A DNA stretch of 64,000 nucleotides from Takifugu bimaculatus. Its lineage: Eukaryota > Chordata > Actinopteri > Tetraodontiformes > Tetraodontidae. Of this stretch, positions 35,314-48,381 are shown in pieces (within the stretch, counting starts at the first letter, position 1; each line of letters opens with the position of its first letter). The translations under genes and the position numbers were made by a program. The notes beneath the pieces are model-generated. The model was not told the DNA's origin, did not search any database, and worked only from the letters and a program-made list of their open reading frames with translations. The stretch spans positions 13,922,272 through 13,986,271 of the forward strand of contig CP034993.1 in the NCBI GenBank assembly GCA_004026145.2, read 5' to 3'.

Positions 35314-38207
35314 CTAAGCTAAGTGCTCCAAACTGAGAGGAGGACCGATGAGCAGAGAATGGAGGGGCTGAGGACTTACAGGAATGGAGCGGCTCAGGTA
35401 GAGTCCCGGCGAGCCCTTCGGAGCGCAGGAGGGCCATTGGCCCCTGTAGGAAACGAAGTCCTGAGGCTCCTGTTTGCTGCTATGGACGGAGCTGGAGCTG
35501 CCCCCTGCAGGGGGCGCTGCAGAGCCTCCATACATATGGCCGTTGCTGCTGACCTCACGCTGCACACCGCGAGGTCCGTTACCATAACGACAAGGAGGGA
35601 GCGTGACCAGGGTGGGGGGAGAGGGGCAGGGTGGGGGAGGAAGAGGGTATGGAATGTTTTTGTCCTCCTCCATGTTTGAAGAATACAGATCACTGAGAGA
35701 ACTGGCCAATCGCGAGCTGGGAATAAACACAGTTCAGTCAGGGTTACACCTGGCTTCACACACCTGTAGCTGCCCCGGCTCCGCATCAGGGGCCACGCGG
35801 CTCCGCATCAGGGGCCACGCGGCTCCGCACCAGGGGCCACGCGGCTCCGCACCAGGGGCCACGCGGCTCCGCATCAGGGGCCACGCGGCTCCGCACCAGG
35901 GGCCACGCGGCTCCGCACCAGGGGCCACGCGGCTCCGCATCAGGGGCCACGCGGCTCCGCACCAGGGGCCACGCGGCTCCACCCTCACACCAGATTTAAC
36001 CAACACATCACAGCAGGACGGCCCTCAGGAGCCGTCAGCAGGGCTCTTTGCATGTTTCACTATTTACATTATTTGAGGTCATGTGACCTTTGAGGTGAGC
36101 GCAAAATGGCGATGAAGTGTTGTGACAGCGAGCGGCTTCACTGACCTCCGCAGTTTAGATGCAGATGAAGACGGACTTCTTCCGATCCTCTTGGCTGCGG
36201 CGGAGACGGAGGACGTTGGGAATTTGGAAGGCACGAGGCGGGAGGACGAGCTCTGTCCTGGACCGGTGGACAACCTAAACACGCAACATCAACACGGTGT
36301 CATCACGCTGCGACCACGACCGTCTGTTGTGAGGTGCTGATCAGCTGAAGGAACCTTCTGAAGAACATGTTCGTCCTCACAGGCCCAAAGACGGAGCGGG
36401 TGAAACGAATCTCCACCAGGCCCAGAACAACCTAAGGACGGTCTCTGAAAGACCTTCTAGACTCATCCAGCTGCGATGGTTCTGATGAACTCTGGAGACC
36501 AGAATCGTTTCTGTTCATCTGCCGTACGCCCTCATTGGTCACATGACCTCCAGCTCTTCTCCTCCCACACTTGTCCGTCATCATTCTGATCCCACTTTAC
36601 CCGTTTCCTCTGTTTAGGTCTAAACTGGTCCACACTCTAAACTGGTTTTCTATTGCTGAAGCTTCTCCTGTGTGTGAGTAATGTGGTGACCCTGATCGGG
36701 TCTCTCTGTGAGGTTTAGACTCTCTGGGAGGGACAGCTCACCTGGGGGGCTGTGAGGCCGATCTGCCGTGGATCACCATCTCCTCCGACCTGAAACACAC
36801 CACGCGGTTTAAAAGATCCGGCGCTGGCGTACGACACCAGCAGCTCGCCACGTGTGTCCAGGATCTGGTACCTGACAGCGCCAGTCGTGCTGTAGCGCGG
36901 TGGGCGTCGACTTTTTAAGGCTCTGAGTTTGTCTCCCTGAGTCAGACCTGATCCAGAGTCCACCACCTGATTCTGTAGGACACACACACCATGAGGGGCT
37001 CCGTGTGTGTGTTCTTGGACATGTGTGTGTGTGTGTGTGATACCTCGGTCGCACGGTTGCTGCTGTGGTGGAGGGTGTTTGTGGCATTGTTCAAGGTGAG
37101 TTCATTCATACTGGTGAGAAGGTAGGACACCGCCCTCTCCTCTAACTGGCTCTTTTGAGAACGCTGGCTGTTGCCCAGCAACCACATGGCCGCCTGCTTC
37201 CTGTTGAGATATGATGTCAGAGGTTGTGCTGATGGCGGTGTCGCCGGTCAGACAGAATACAGCGCCTCACTCTTGCAGGAAGTTCTGCTGCGGTCCGATC
37301 ACAGAACCGGGTCGACAGATCCGGATCCAGGAAATGGCCTCGGCCGCTGTGAAGCAGTAATGTTTCATCAGGTAACAGCCAATCAGCGTCCCCGTCCGGC
37401 CCAGACCAGCTGGAAGAGAGAGTGAACGGGTGAATTTCCAGACCTACAGATTTGTTAAATGTGGACAGATGTGCTCTGCATCTGGACCGGGGACAGAATT
37501 CAGAGTTCAGCTCGTCTGTAAAACCAGGTCTAATAATATTAATCTAATGAATCCAACTGCTGATTGTCTGCCGGGCTCGTTAGCGCTGAGACTCCGCCCC
37601 TCCCGGACAGCCGCGCTGAGGCTCCGCCCACCTTTGCAGTGGACCGCCACGGCGCCCTCCGTGCTCTCACAGATGTGGAGGAAGCGATGCGTGATGCCGT
37701 CGCTCGGCGTGCTGCCGTCCAGGAAGAACAGGTCGTGGTGGCGGAAGCCGGCGTCCGTGAAGCGCTTCGCGTCGTAGATCTTCTTGTTCAGCCGGACAAC
37801 GGCGGTCACGTTGTGCTTCCTGAAGTACGGGAAGTACGCTTCAGGCGCGTGCAGAGGGTAGCCTGCAGGGGGGGGCAGAGCGGCACACGTCACACGGTTC
37901 TGTCGCTACCTGGTGATGAAGATGGTGATGAAGATGATGGTTCCTTAAAGGCTGCCTTAAAAATAACAGTAATTGAGTTTAAAATAACAGGGAGCGTTTT
38001 AAAAACCGATGGGGAGTAAAAGCCTGTTGAGACAGTGAGAATGTTGCAGTGCGACTCCTGAACAGCTGTTTTGTCAGAGCGATTATGGTCTGTCGCACTC
38101 ACCGTTCTCTACTTTACTTCTGGGATGGGGTCCACTGAACGCCACCAACTTCCTGGGAACAATCCAGTTGAGATCTCCATTCTCCACCCGCTGTGTCCAC
38201 AAGTGTG

Positions 38208-38287
<80 letters not shown>

Positions 38288-41078
38288 ATGTTTTAAAGAT
38301 GTTTACTTTAAACTGTCACTTAAGGTTTAGACTTTAATGGTCACAAAACAAGTCCAACAGAAGAAATAAACGGCTCTAGTGGATCCAGAAATGCTTCTGC
38401 TTCTCTAAAGGGAAGTTTCTGATGCGCTGATCACTATAATCTGGGTTTTCCCGGGAAAATTCAGGGTTTGAAGGCTTAAATCAACGTTCCTCCACCCGTC
38501 TCACCTCATAGTGCTCATACTCGTCCACACTGAATGTCTCAAAGTCGAAGAAGCCGTGCTGCAGGGCCTAAGGCAGGAGGAGAGATGCAGGAGACACCTT
38601 CTGTTAAAGATTCTGGAGTTAAAACTGGACACAAGTTTCTCCATCGGCGTGTCCACGCCTCACCTGTGCTCCAACAACCTGGCAGCAATCACCGACACAA
38701 ACCCCGCCCACTTCAACTCACCTTTCTGATGCCCTGCAGGCAGTCCAGCACTGTGAGGTTGAAGGTGCAATTTCCAAAGGAAGCATCTCTGTGGACACAG
38801 ACACAGGTGATTCTCACGCTCACACACACCCACAGCTGGCAGACACATGGAAACTAACACGACCTCGTCCTAAATCAACCATTCAAGCTGTGATCATCCA
38901 CCATTAATCTTATTAATCTAGTCATTACTTCACTCTTCTGGGCTCATTTACCCAGAATCCTCTGACCAACTGGAACATGCCAGCACGTCTTCTCAGACAC
39001 CTGTTACGTCACTGGAGGCCTCGGCTGACCCTCACTTCCAGTTCAACTTTAAATACCCTCTTAACATAGAGAGGCTTCGATTACAATGGTGACCAATCAG
39101 CGGAGGCCTCAGCAGAGACTTGGGCGGTGGAGCAAATCCGCCAACAGCCTGCAGAGGATTCAACAGCAGATGCTGTTACGTAACCTCTCTTTTCTCACAG
39201 TCACTCTCTCACACACCTGAAAGGCAGGTAGGAGGCATTGGAGCCAGAGGTCAGAGCTCTAAAGGCCTCTTCCGGACTCTTCTTCAAGTAGATCACCTGA
39301 GACAGGAAAACGGAGAGAGAAAAAAGTGAGACCTTTGAGAGGAGACGTCTAATACACACGAACAGACAGATGGAGGGGATCAGGATGAGTTCAGCTTTTA
39401 ACAGACGCCCGAAACAATGTCGACTCAAGACAACTACATTTCCCATAAGTAAAAGCAACACTGAGGACTCACAGCATAGCCTCCAATCAGCACCGCAGCA
39501 TTGGACCTCTTCCTCTGGTCAAAGCTGGTGTAGTGAATGATCCTTTTCCTGGTCAGAGTGAATGACTGAGAGACAGACAGGCAGGCAGAGAGACAGGCAG
39601 GCAGGCAGGCAGAGAGACAGGCAGGCAGGCAGAGAGACAGGCAGACAGTCAGAGAGACAGGCAGAGAGACAGGCAGGCAGAGAGACAGGCAGGCAGAGAG
39701 ACAGGCAGGCAGGCAGAGAGACAGGCAGACAGAGAGACAGGCAGACAGAGAGACAGGCAGACAGAGAGACAGACAGTCAGACTAAAATCATCCCATCATT
39801 GACAGGTGCTTCCTTCATTCTGCATGTTTGAGCCCAGTTTGGTTGCAGTTATTATGCTCGTGCACGTTGATGCTCGTCATGTGATTCGTCCTCTCAGGAC
39901 AGGAGAGGAAACACACTAACGATCACGAAAGTGTTTTAAATTAACTTTAATTATCAAAACCCAAACCATAAGCAATAACTCTTGACCCGACTGCACCCTT
40001 TAGGACAGTATGTGAACAATCCAGACGGCCCAGTTGGATGACGAATGGGAACTGCCATCCAGAGGAATGCCATCACCACGGCAACAACAACAAACAGATA
40101 TTTTACTGGAGTGAAAGGTCTCTGTAATCTAACAGAAGAGACAGAAGTGCTACATTTCTCTGTCCTGGTTGTATTTCAGCATGAGCAGGTTAGCAGGAGC
40201 TCACCTTGAGTTTCTTGTTGAGTTTGCAGCAGTATCGGTACAACATGGCCAGATTGAGAGGCCCAAAGTCTGCATAGAAACTGGAGACAACGGAAACGTT
40301 AATCGTCCTACGTGACGGCGCTCGTTCCATCAGGCCACACGGCTGGACTTACTTTTCATAGATGAATTCATCATCGGTGCAGAAGTAGTGAGTGTTGGCG
40401 GTGCTCTTGGGTTTGCTGCGTAAGGTGGCGAAGTACAGACGCTCTGTCAGACAGAAAACAGCCGCTCATGCTGGGTCCACCAAAAAGAGTCATGTCCAAG
40501 CTGTCTGCAATAGCTGAGAGAGCCAGTAACACCAGTAACACCAGTAACACCGGTAACAAGACCCCCAAATCATTAATGAAACCCCCATCAATTAATCCAG
40601 ATGGATCATAAATTCAACCTGTGGGTGGTTTCTTGTCAAAGTTGTCAGAACTTCTTCATAACCTTAATCAGTTATTTTAAAAAAAAGTTTGATTTAAGAT
40701 GTTAAAACAGTCATAAAAGTTTAATTCAACTACTTAGCCGGATATAATAATTTGAATCCAACAACTAAATGAGTTATGCATTAATTAATCCACAACTTAA
40801 TCAGTTATAAAGGGTTGATTTAACATGGTATCAGTTATAAAGGATTCATTACTAAACTTGCCCCTCAAGTATTGTTGTCGGGTGTGTTTTTCTGATGGAT
40901 TTAAACTGACAGCGGAGCTTCAGCCGTTTGGAAGCCCGCTGAAGGAGCTGAATATGCGGCTAATGCCGCCGCTGCGGGCCGCCCCGCGGACACTCGTCCC
41001 CGGCACAAACGGCGCCACATCATCGGTACCTCTGATCAGCTCGGCGCTTCCCAGCAGCTCGGAGTCCTCGGCCTTCAT
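35314..41078 (-). CDS. cdc14a: Dual-specificity phosphatase CDC14A
   Basis: Fifteen minus-strand exons: 41030-41078, 40353-40443, 40205-40280, 39473-39565, 39217-39296, 38722-38788, 38505-38567, 38103-38190, 37632-37862, 37271-37409, 37044-37200, 36872-36972, 36742-36789, 36146-36274 and 35314-35716, about 604 residues. CDC14A removes phosphates from CDK sites and acts at centrosomes, cilia and actin. Matching stretches include ERLYFATLR, NFYADFGPLNLAM, VIYLKKSPEEAFRAL, DCLQGIRK, VENGDLNWIVP, YPLHAPEAYFPYF and the catalytic HCK-AGLGRTG (Cys278, same number as human) split over exons 9 and 10. QGDKLRALKSRR and LYLSRSIP mark the C-terminal half. I started at MKAEDSEL by alignment with human; an upstream in-frame ATG exists. 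A donor at 35379 directly after SRSIP could lead to a further exon, so the last 22 codons are uncertain. Confidence 0.95.
35780..35986. repeat. 22-bp minisatellite in CDC14A intron 14
   Basis: About nine copies of GGGGCCACGCGGCTCCGCAC followed by CA (alternating GCACCA and GCATCA). It is GC-rich and CpG-dense and nearly invariant, suggesting recent amplification. Confidence 0.95.
38212..38283. repeat. CA microsatellite in CDC14A intron 7
   Basis: (CA)n of about 70 bp, 22 bp upstream of the exon 8 acceptor on the minus strand. Confidence 0.95.
39566..39782. repeat. GGCAGACAGAGAGACA array in CDC14A intron 3
   Basis: About 215 bp of GACAGGCAGGCAGAGA-type units touching the acceptor of exon 4. 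Confidence 0.9.
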
Positions 41079-41569
41079 CCCGAACAGGGCGGACAGTACC
41101 GGGGGGTGTCGGAGCCCCTCCACTGACATGGACCTGACTGATTCCTGCCTCCCCCACCCCCCCGCGACGAGCTTCAGAAACTTTTTCAACTGCTAACAGT
41201 TAGCATGTTAGCAATACAACAAAGTCTCGAAGTAAAAACAAACCCTCCCCGGACTTTCCCATCAGCCCAGCGGCTGGTGTCCGTCCACGGTGGAACTTCA
41301 GAGTTGGTTCCGTTTCTGGTTGTCAGCTTTGTTGCAGATACACGCCGACATTAGCACATTAGCAGCCCGTCGGCAACTCCGACGCACTAAACCTGAAACT
41401 CTGATTGAACAAATCCCTCCTTAAGACTCGTTACTATGGCAACCCCAAACCAATCACCGAGGGAACAGCCTGTGTCACCTTCAGGCCCGCTGGGACATAC
41501 GATTAAGACGGCAGCTATTAAAGCTGTATAACTGCTAACTATAAAGTCTTCAAACAGACGTAGATTTAT
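41079..41569. promoter_or_regulatory. CDC14A 5' region
   Basis: Proximal upstream sequence. The coding exon area (40970-41180) is relatively CpG-rich, consistent with a promoter. No specific factor site was assigned. Confidence 0.4.
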
Positions 41570-43000
41570 TGTAGTCAGGCAGTCATATCATAGTCAGACA
41601 GTCATGTTGTAGTCAGTCATGTTGTAGCCAAACAGTCATGTTGTAGCCAAACAGTCATGTTGTAGTCAAGCAGTCATGTTGTAGCCAAACAGTCATGTTG
41701 TAGTCAAGCAATCATGTTGTAGTCAGGCAGTCATGTTGTAGTCAGGCAATCATGTTGTAGTCAGACAGTCATGTTGTAGTCAGACAGTCATGTTGTAGTC
41801 AGGCAGTCATGTTGTAGTCAGGCAGTCATGTTGTAGCCAGACAGTCATGTTGTAGTCAGGCAGTCATGTTGTAGCCAGACAGTCATGTTGTAGTCAGGCA
41901 GTCATGTTGTAGCCAGACAGTCATGTTGTAGTCAGGCAGTCACGTTGTAGCCAGACAGTCATGTTGTAGTCAGGCAGTCATGTTGTAGTCAGGCAGTCAT
42001 GTTGTAGCCAGACAGTCATGTTGTAGTCAGGCAGTCATATCATAGTCAGACAGTCATGTTGTAGTCAGGCAGTCATGTTGTAGCCAGACAGTCATGTTGT
42101 AGTCAGGCAGTCATGTTGTAGTCAGGCAGTCATGTTGTAGCCAGACAGTCATGTTGTAGTCAGGCAGTCATGTTGTAGCCAGACAGTCATGTTGTAGTCA
42201 GGCAGTCATGTTGTAGTCAGGCAGTCATGTTGTAGCCAGACAGTCATGTTGTAGTCAGTCATGCTGTAGTCAGACAGTCATGTTGTAGTCAGACAGTCAT
42301 GTTGTAGTCAGACAGTCATATTATAGTCAGACAGTCATGCTGTAGTCAGGCAGTCATGCTGTAGTCAGACAGTCATGTTGTAGTCAGGCAGTCATATTAT
42401 AGTCAGACAGTCATGTCGTAGTCAGACAGTCATGTTGTAGTCAGGCAGTCATATTATAGTCAGACAGTCATGTTGTAGTCAGACAGTCATGTTGTAATCA
42501 GTCATGTTGTAGCCAGACAGTCATGTTGTAGTCAGACAGTCATGTTGTAGCCAGACAGTCATGTTGTAGCCAGACAGTCATGTTGTAGTCAGTCAGTCAT
42601 GTTGTAGTCAGGCAGTCATGCTGTAGTCAGGCAGTCATGTTGTAGTCAGGCAGTCATGTTGTAGTCAGACAGTCATGTTGTAGTCAGACAGTCATGTTGT
42701 AGTCAGGCAGTCATGTTGTAGTCAGACAGTCATGTTGTAGTCAGTCATGTTGTAGCCAGACAGTCATGTTGTAGTCAGGCAGTCATGTTGTAGTCAGGCA
42801 GTCATGTTGTAGTCAGTCATGTTGTAGTCAGGCAGTCATGTTGTAGTCAGTCAGTCATGTTGTAGTCAGACAGTCATATTGTAGCCAGACAGTCATGTTG
42901 TAGTCAGGCAGTCATGTTGTAGCCAGACAGTCATGTTGTAGTCAGGCAGTCATGTTGTAGTCAGTCATGTTGTAGGCAGTCATGTTGTAGTCGGGGAGTC
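41570..43000. repeat. Large 19-bp minisatellite upstream of CDC14A
   Basis: About 1.43 kb, roughly 75 copies of CAGTCATGTTGTAGTCAGG. Variants are GCCAGA, GTCAGA and GTCAGG at the end, TATTATAG or TATCATAG in the middle, and occasional 15-base short units. Alternating AGACAG/AGGCAG units indicate a 38-bp higher-order repeat in places. Confidence 0.95.
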
Positions 43001-43439
43001 AAGAAGAAAAACAAGTTTCCAGTCAAAATTCAAGTTAGTGACTGTTCGATTGAACCGAGAGAAGATTGTGGAACTCCAGTACAGCTCACCTGGAACGACA
43101 GGTAAATGTCACCCAGAACCAGTCACCAACAGAGAGTGGGGCTTGACCCAAACCTGCACTGTCAGGACAGGATTAGAGCCACTACCGGTCCCAGCAGGTG
43201 TAATAACTGGTTAGAAGACAAGAAAAGAGACTAGTGACACTATCAGGACAAAAGAACCAGGATCCAACTGAAGGAGGAGCTGGAGCAGGTATGAAGGTGG
43301 CAGTGGTGAGTGGACCTGAGCAGAACTGGGCCTCAGGTACAGAAGCCAAGCTTGAATGGAGGGTAACAATAACAACCAGAAGAGGCGAGGACTGAACTCT
43401 GCTACCAAGGTGGGGCTGCAGGGGCTTCACGTGGCTAGA

Positions 43440-44000
43440 TCCACAAATATTCTCGGGTCGAGGAGAATTCTGGTCTTGAGGAAACGCAACTGGACTTCCT
43501 TTCGTTATTTGTTTATTATTCAGTTTATCCAGGAAGCTTCTTCAGAATGAACCAGTAGGAATCCCAGATTTTTACTGACTGCTGTCATTATTAGAGGAGT
43601 GGATCATCCGGGTCACCAGGGCGTGTGAGGTTGGGTGTGGACGACTGTGAAACTTTCTGGGGCCTGATCCCAGGGCAGCTTTGGAAGCAGCAACTGGTGT
43701 CGTAGCCTCCTCCTCTGTTCAGTGAGGGCTTTTACAGTAGCTGGTTCCTGTCCTGAGGAGGTGGCCTCCTGTGTTGGCCCATGCGTCTGTGCAGCGGCTC
43801 TTTGGTCTCGCCAACGTAAAGATCTGTATGCTTTTCATTGTACCAGGATCTTGGCAAGGCCATCTTTAACCCGACAAGATAAGAGGTAGTCTGGAGATTA
43901 TAATGATGCCCCTCAAGCCCTTTTGAAGAAGCACAAAGAGCAGCAACACGGAGGATCGAGGCTGCTGCGGTCGGCCGAGAACCTGCAGGAGGTGGAAAAC
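43440..44000 (-). mobile_element. Penelope-like retroelement 3' remnant (GIY-YIG endonuclease fragment)
   Basis: On the minus strand, DLYVGETKEPLHRRMGQHRR (about 43750-43830) matches the GIY-YIG nuclease core that follows the reverse transcriptase in Penelope-like elements. It is followed by a decayed tail and a GAAGAAGCTTC-containing 3' end near 43525-43545, typical of fish elements of this group. Frame breaks on both sides make it a relic. The family call rests on motif recall. Confidence 0.55.
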
Positions 44001-45429
44001 ACATCAAGCTTATTTCCCTTCAACATCAGGAGAGGTCAAGCAGTGCCACCAACTCTGGCAGAACCCAGCGGGCCCCAGGTACGAGCATCTACGGGCAGCG
44101 GGTGTGGTGGACGGATGGATCGAGGTTTGAATCATTTGGCAGCAGAACAACAAGGGGGTCAAGAGTGTGACGCACGGTGAAGGTTCCACACGTTTGGTGC
44201 TGCAACAGGAGGTGGAGGTTTGGTCGATCCCGAGGACAACGCCTTCAGCCCCCACAGAACCCTCTCGGGACACCCGCCCACCCATCTGGCCGTTTACAGG
44301 GGCTTCACCCCTCCCCTTTGTCAGCAGATGAGTGGTCAACAGTTGACTTGGACCGGCCCGGGAACATACAGGAGCATCACCTGTACACCTGATCCAGACC
44401 AGACCTGATCCAGACCAGACCTGAACCAACAGCGTTCCCACCCGACACCCCGGACCTATGTCAGCTCACCTGCAATCAGAGAGATCCACACACAGTTTGG
44501 AGATGGTCCCGGTCCCGTGGGGCGGGTCTGAGACCCATCCTGGGGCATTATCCAGACCGAGCTCTCTGCCATACCGCAGAGTGGCGAGCTGACTGTGGCG
44601 AGGAGGGCAGGCGGAGATGAGGCGGTGTCAGGTGACCTGGTTTGGGTTACCTCCGCATCCAGAGGGGACACAGGTGTGAGTTTACGTCCGTCTTGGGTTT
44701 CAGCCCACATTCAGCTCTAAGCTGGACTTCCTGCTACCGCGGACCAATCGAGCAACAACGCAACAATGACATCACGGAAACGCCAGGATCTCCACAAGAC
44801 GCCGCCGACAGCAGGCCAGTGCCGAAAAGGTCACCTCTTCAACCGGATCAATTCTAAACTCTTCATATGTGAACAGTATGTTTGTTCATTATCTATTACG
44901 TCATAGGAAATGAAGGCAGTTCTGGGGGCGTGGCCTAAGTTTCAATAGGATAAATTCACATATACAAGATTTACAGAGTGGAATGAATCGACCGGAATCG
45001 AGCTGAATCAGTCACAGCACTACAGCTCTACGCACTCCTGCTGTGGCAGGTGCACACCGCCGTGGCGTTTTAATTCTGATGATGCTGCCAGACGACACTC
45101 GTGTCAGATAGTTCAGAAGCTGCTGCCAGTCTCTGAACATCACATCTGGTGGCAAAACGACCTTTTAATGTGGACAAAGAGGAGAAATCAAGTGAATTAG
45201 CACCCTTCACCTCCTCACACACAGGTGAGGACAGACCACGCCCACGCCGCCACCTCTAACCTCACCTGTCTGTTCATGTGACAGGACACAAAGCTGAAGA
45301 AGCTACAGATCAGAGTGATGAAATATGGGAACATTGGAAGGACGACGCCGACAGCTGAATAATTGGATTTATTTATTCAAGAAACAGAAACACCCTGAGA
45401 GACACAAGCAGAGAGGGTTGGCCGTGACG

Positions 45430-45460
<31 letters not shown>

Positions 45461-45466
45461 TGGGGG
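44001..45466. other. Intergenic region between the Penelope-like relic and RTCA
   Basis: Only short, unsupported ORFs. Repeated CCAGACCAGACCTGA words occur near 44390-44425. The right part is probably RTCA 3' UTR with a GT run at 45430-45456. Confidence 0.45.
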
Positions 45467-46337
45467 TCACAGGTTAGGGTTAGTGACACCTGATCCTTCA
45501 CACTCGATGATGAAGGTAATGTTGCTGCTCTGCTCATCCTCACACTTTGTTATCGTGAACTTGGCCTGAAATGAAACAAAGTGTTACTCGAGCGGCCGAC
45601 CCGTTCACCACCAGTTCAGCCCGTTGACACACACACACACACACACACACACACCTGAGTCAGCTGTTCTGCGATGTGGATGGCCGTCTGCGTGTGCAGC
45701 GTCACCGCCCCAGTTCGAATCCGAGACCGTCCTTTCGCCAACGCCATGAAAATGATGAGCTGAGGACGAGAAGGTCCGGTGCGTTAGTAACGGGACCTCG
45801 CCGCCCTGGTGGGCAGCGGCGGTACTGCAGCAGTTCTACGAGGTCAGCGGGGACGTCTCACCTGGTCCTGCAGGAACTCGTCCACACAACCGTTGTGTCT
45901 GATGTTTCTCAGCAACATCTCAGCAGCTTCAATACCCGTTTTGTCTGCATACACACCTGAAACACACACACACACCATGTTTATGCAACCTTTGCCTGTT
46001 TAAACACCACTTTATTGTAGTAATATTACACTTACTGCCCGTTTAAGACAGAACCCAAACTACATCATAACACATTTTAATGCTCGTGTTGATGGAAGAT
46101 GCTGCCAAAAACAGAAGATGGTCCATCATGAGCTCGTTCATTAAAATGGTTTTTGTCTGCCATTTTGTTGTCATGGTGAGAGTGAAGGACACTGCAGTCA
46201 CGTCGCTTCCAATCTTGTCGAGGGAGAATTTAGTGCATTTATCTAATCCTTCTGTAGCCATGTGCGTTTATTTCTATTGTGTGTTGTGGGGTGACACTTG
46301 ATAACTCTAACCTGCCTACAGTAGCACATGTAGGCTG

Positions 46338-46392
<55 letters not shown>

Positions 46393-48381
46393 CGTGTCCA
46401 TCACCTTTTTTCCCGAGAGCTGAACCTGCAAACACGCAGCCTGTCGAAGATTCAGCGATGATTCTAAAAGAGAGAAATGGAGCAATCAGGCTGCAGCCGT
46501 CAGCAGCGGCGCCGGGGCCCGGGACAGGAGGGGGCGGGGCTTACATGATGCCGTTGCCGTTGCCGCGGGCCTTCTCTTTCTCCTGCAGCGGCTGGATGTT
46601 GATGTAAAGCTCTTTGATTTCCTTCCTGATGGTTCGAACCGCAGCAGCTGACATATCTTTAGCTAACTGAACACAGATCAATGATCAGCACCTGAACGGA
46701 GGTTTGAACATCAGCAAACGTCAGTAAAGACGACAATGTCAAAGGCACGGCAGCGTTCCGACTGGGATAACTGGGATTTTCGTACACATTCGTACACAAC
46801 ACGATCAAGATGACAGATCATGAAGCATCTGATGGGAAGGAACTTTTTAGGCTTTTACTTTGAAAGGCAGGACTCCAGCGACGAAGGCCCGGCCGTAGAT
46901 TTTAGTGATGGTTCCTCTCTCCGTCATCAGGACGGGCAGCAGCTCTTTGACCGGGTTCACCGTCACCACCACTTCACCGCCACCTTTAGGGTAGTAACCC
47001 CTGGCAACAAGCACGAACACCGTCACACGGAGCTGGAACATGTGAACAAAGCTAAGACCAAACTAACCTCATTCTGATGTCACAGTCAAAGTGGACCCCA
47101 AACTTCTCCACGATGGGTTTAAACACCTGTACACACACACACACACTTTTAGGGCATCAAATGTTTATTTCACTCATTAAAAGAAACATTTCCAGACTCA
47201 AGGCTGCAGGTTCCGTTGCCGAGCAGCACCAGTGTGTTTCCAGTATAGCGAAGAAGTACCTTGACTGTGTAGTCGATCTGAGGGGCCATCTCTGCGTTAG
47301 TTCCTCCCTTCAACGTGAGCTGTGATGAGGCGTCGGCAAACACAGAGCATGGCAGAGCCACCTGCAGCAGCAAACACACACTCCTGACACACACACACAC
47401 ACACACACAGGAATATGGTGAGTGTGAAGTCCAGACTGCATCCTTGGGCGCTCCAGTTGTGCCAGAGACCCACGATTTCCCCCTCATGTGACGATCTGGA
47501 GAATAAAACCATTGCTAGTAAACTCTCCATCACACTCTCACCCTGCCGTCTGTGTGTCGGCCACGTGGTTTCCAGAGCGGATCTTTCCTGGGGTCAGGCT
47601 GATGTCACTGGATCCGATGGCAGCTCCCTGCAGATTACCAGAACACAGATCCGAGACCAGCTGCAGGCCGCTCAGGTGCTGCGGTCTGAAACCACATCAT
47701 GCTTATTTATACACGTGTGGGGGGGCAGAATATGCAAGTTCTTTCCCACTTTTGGAAACTTTTGGCCATGATATGAGCTGAATACCTTCTAACTTCTGGA
47801 CACTCCTGTATCGTCACTTTGATGTGTGTGATGTTACCAGCTAAATAACGCAGCACTGATTTTAAAATTCTTACCTTTATCGGTCATTTTCATACTCGTG
47901 TAGCTTAAAAACATCCGTGTAAATATATAAACACATATGTGGAGGAAGCAGCGCGCTTAAATATCGCGATGTTTCCGTCCTCTTTTTAAAGGTAACGGTC
48001 CGCTCGCGGCAATATTGACAAACATTGAGCGCTTTGTTGTTTGCCGACTAAAACTGAATGAATAGGCTAACGTTAGCCTGCTAGCCAGCAACCCACCTGA
48101 GCCCCGGGGAGCTTCTGCCGGCTCGGATTTTGGTGATTTTGATCGAGGACCCTGTGATGCAACTGAGCGCCGCAGATACTCTCAGAATCTGTCCGCCCTG
48201 TGCGGAGAAAGTAGCGGGAGGCAGATGAGACACCGGCCGGCTCACTTTCAGCCGCTGCACACTTATTAGCTTAGCATGTTAGCAGAGGAGAACAACAGCG
48301 TTTATCATCCCGTTGCTCCTTTATACAAGCGCTTACTCCCTCCATGATGCTGCCGTCTATGTCCACTGCTGCTGAGTCCAT
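45467..48381 (-). CDS. rtca: RNA 3'-terminal phosphate cyclase
   Basis: Eleven minus-strand exons: 48337-48381, 48097-48197, 47542-47685, 47260-47383, 47068-47126, 46859-47000, 46545-46666, 46405-46463, 45862-45956, 45655-45759 and 45467-45565, giving 364 residues (human 366). The enzyme uses ATP to convert an RNA 3'-phosphate to a 2',3'-cyclic phosphate and is nuclear. Family signatures: DGSIMEGGGQILR at the N-terminus, IRAGRSSPGLRPQHLSGLQL, LKGGTNAEMAPQIDYTV, the RGYYPKGGGEV cyclase signature, ITKIYGRAFVAGVLPFK, GNGNGI and the LHTQTAIH region holding the adenylated-His motif, ending VTNPNL as in human. The start MDSAAVDIDG was chosen because it places DGSIMEGG correctly. Confidence 0.96.
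46342..46388. repeat. GT microsatellite in RTCA intron 8
   Basis: (GT)n of about 43 bp running into GCGCGC. Confidence 0.95.

Noticed and set aside
35603..36076. 157-codon plus-strand ORF containing repeated GHAAPHQGPRGS-like units
   Set aside because: Shadow of CDC14A exon 15 plus the 22-bp intronic minisatellite.
41570..43000. CRISPR-like regularly repeated array
   Set aside because: No unique spacers: units are contiguous 19-bp copies in a vertebrate genome, so it is a minisatellite.
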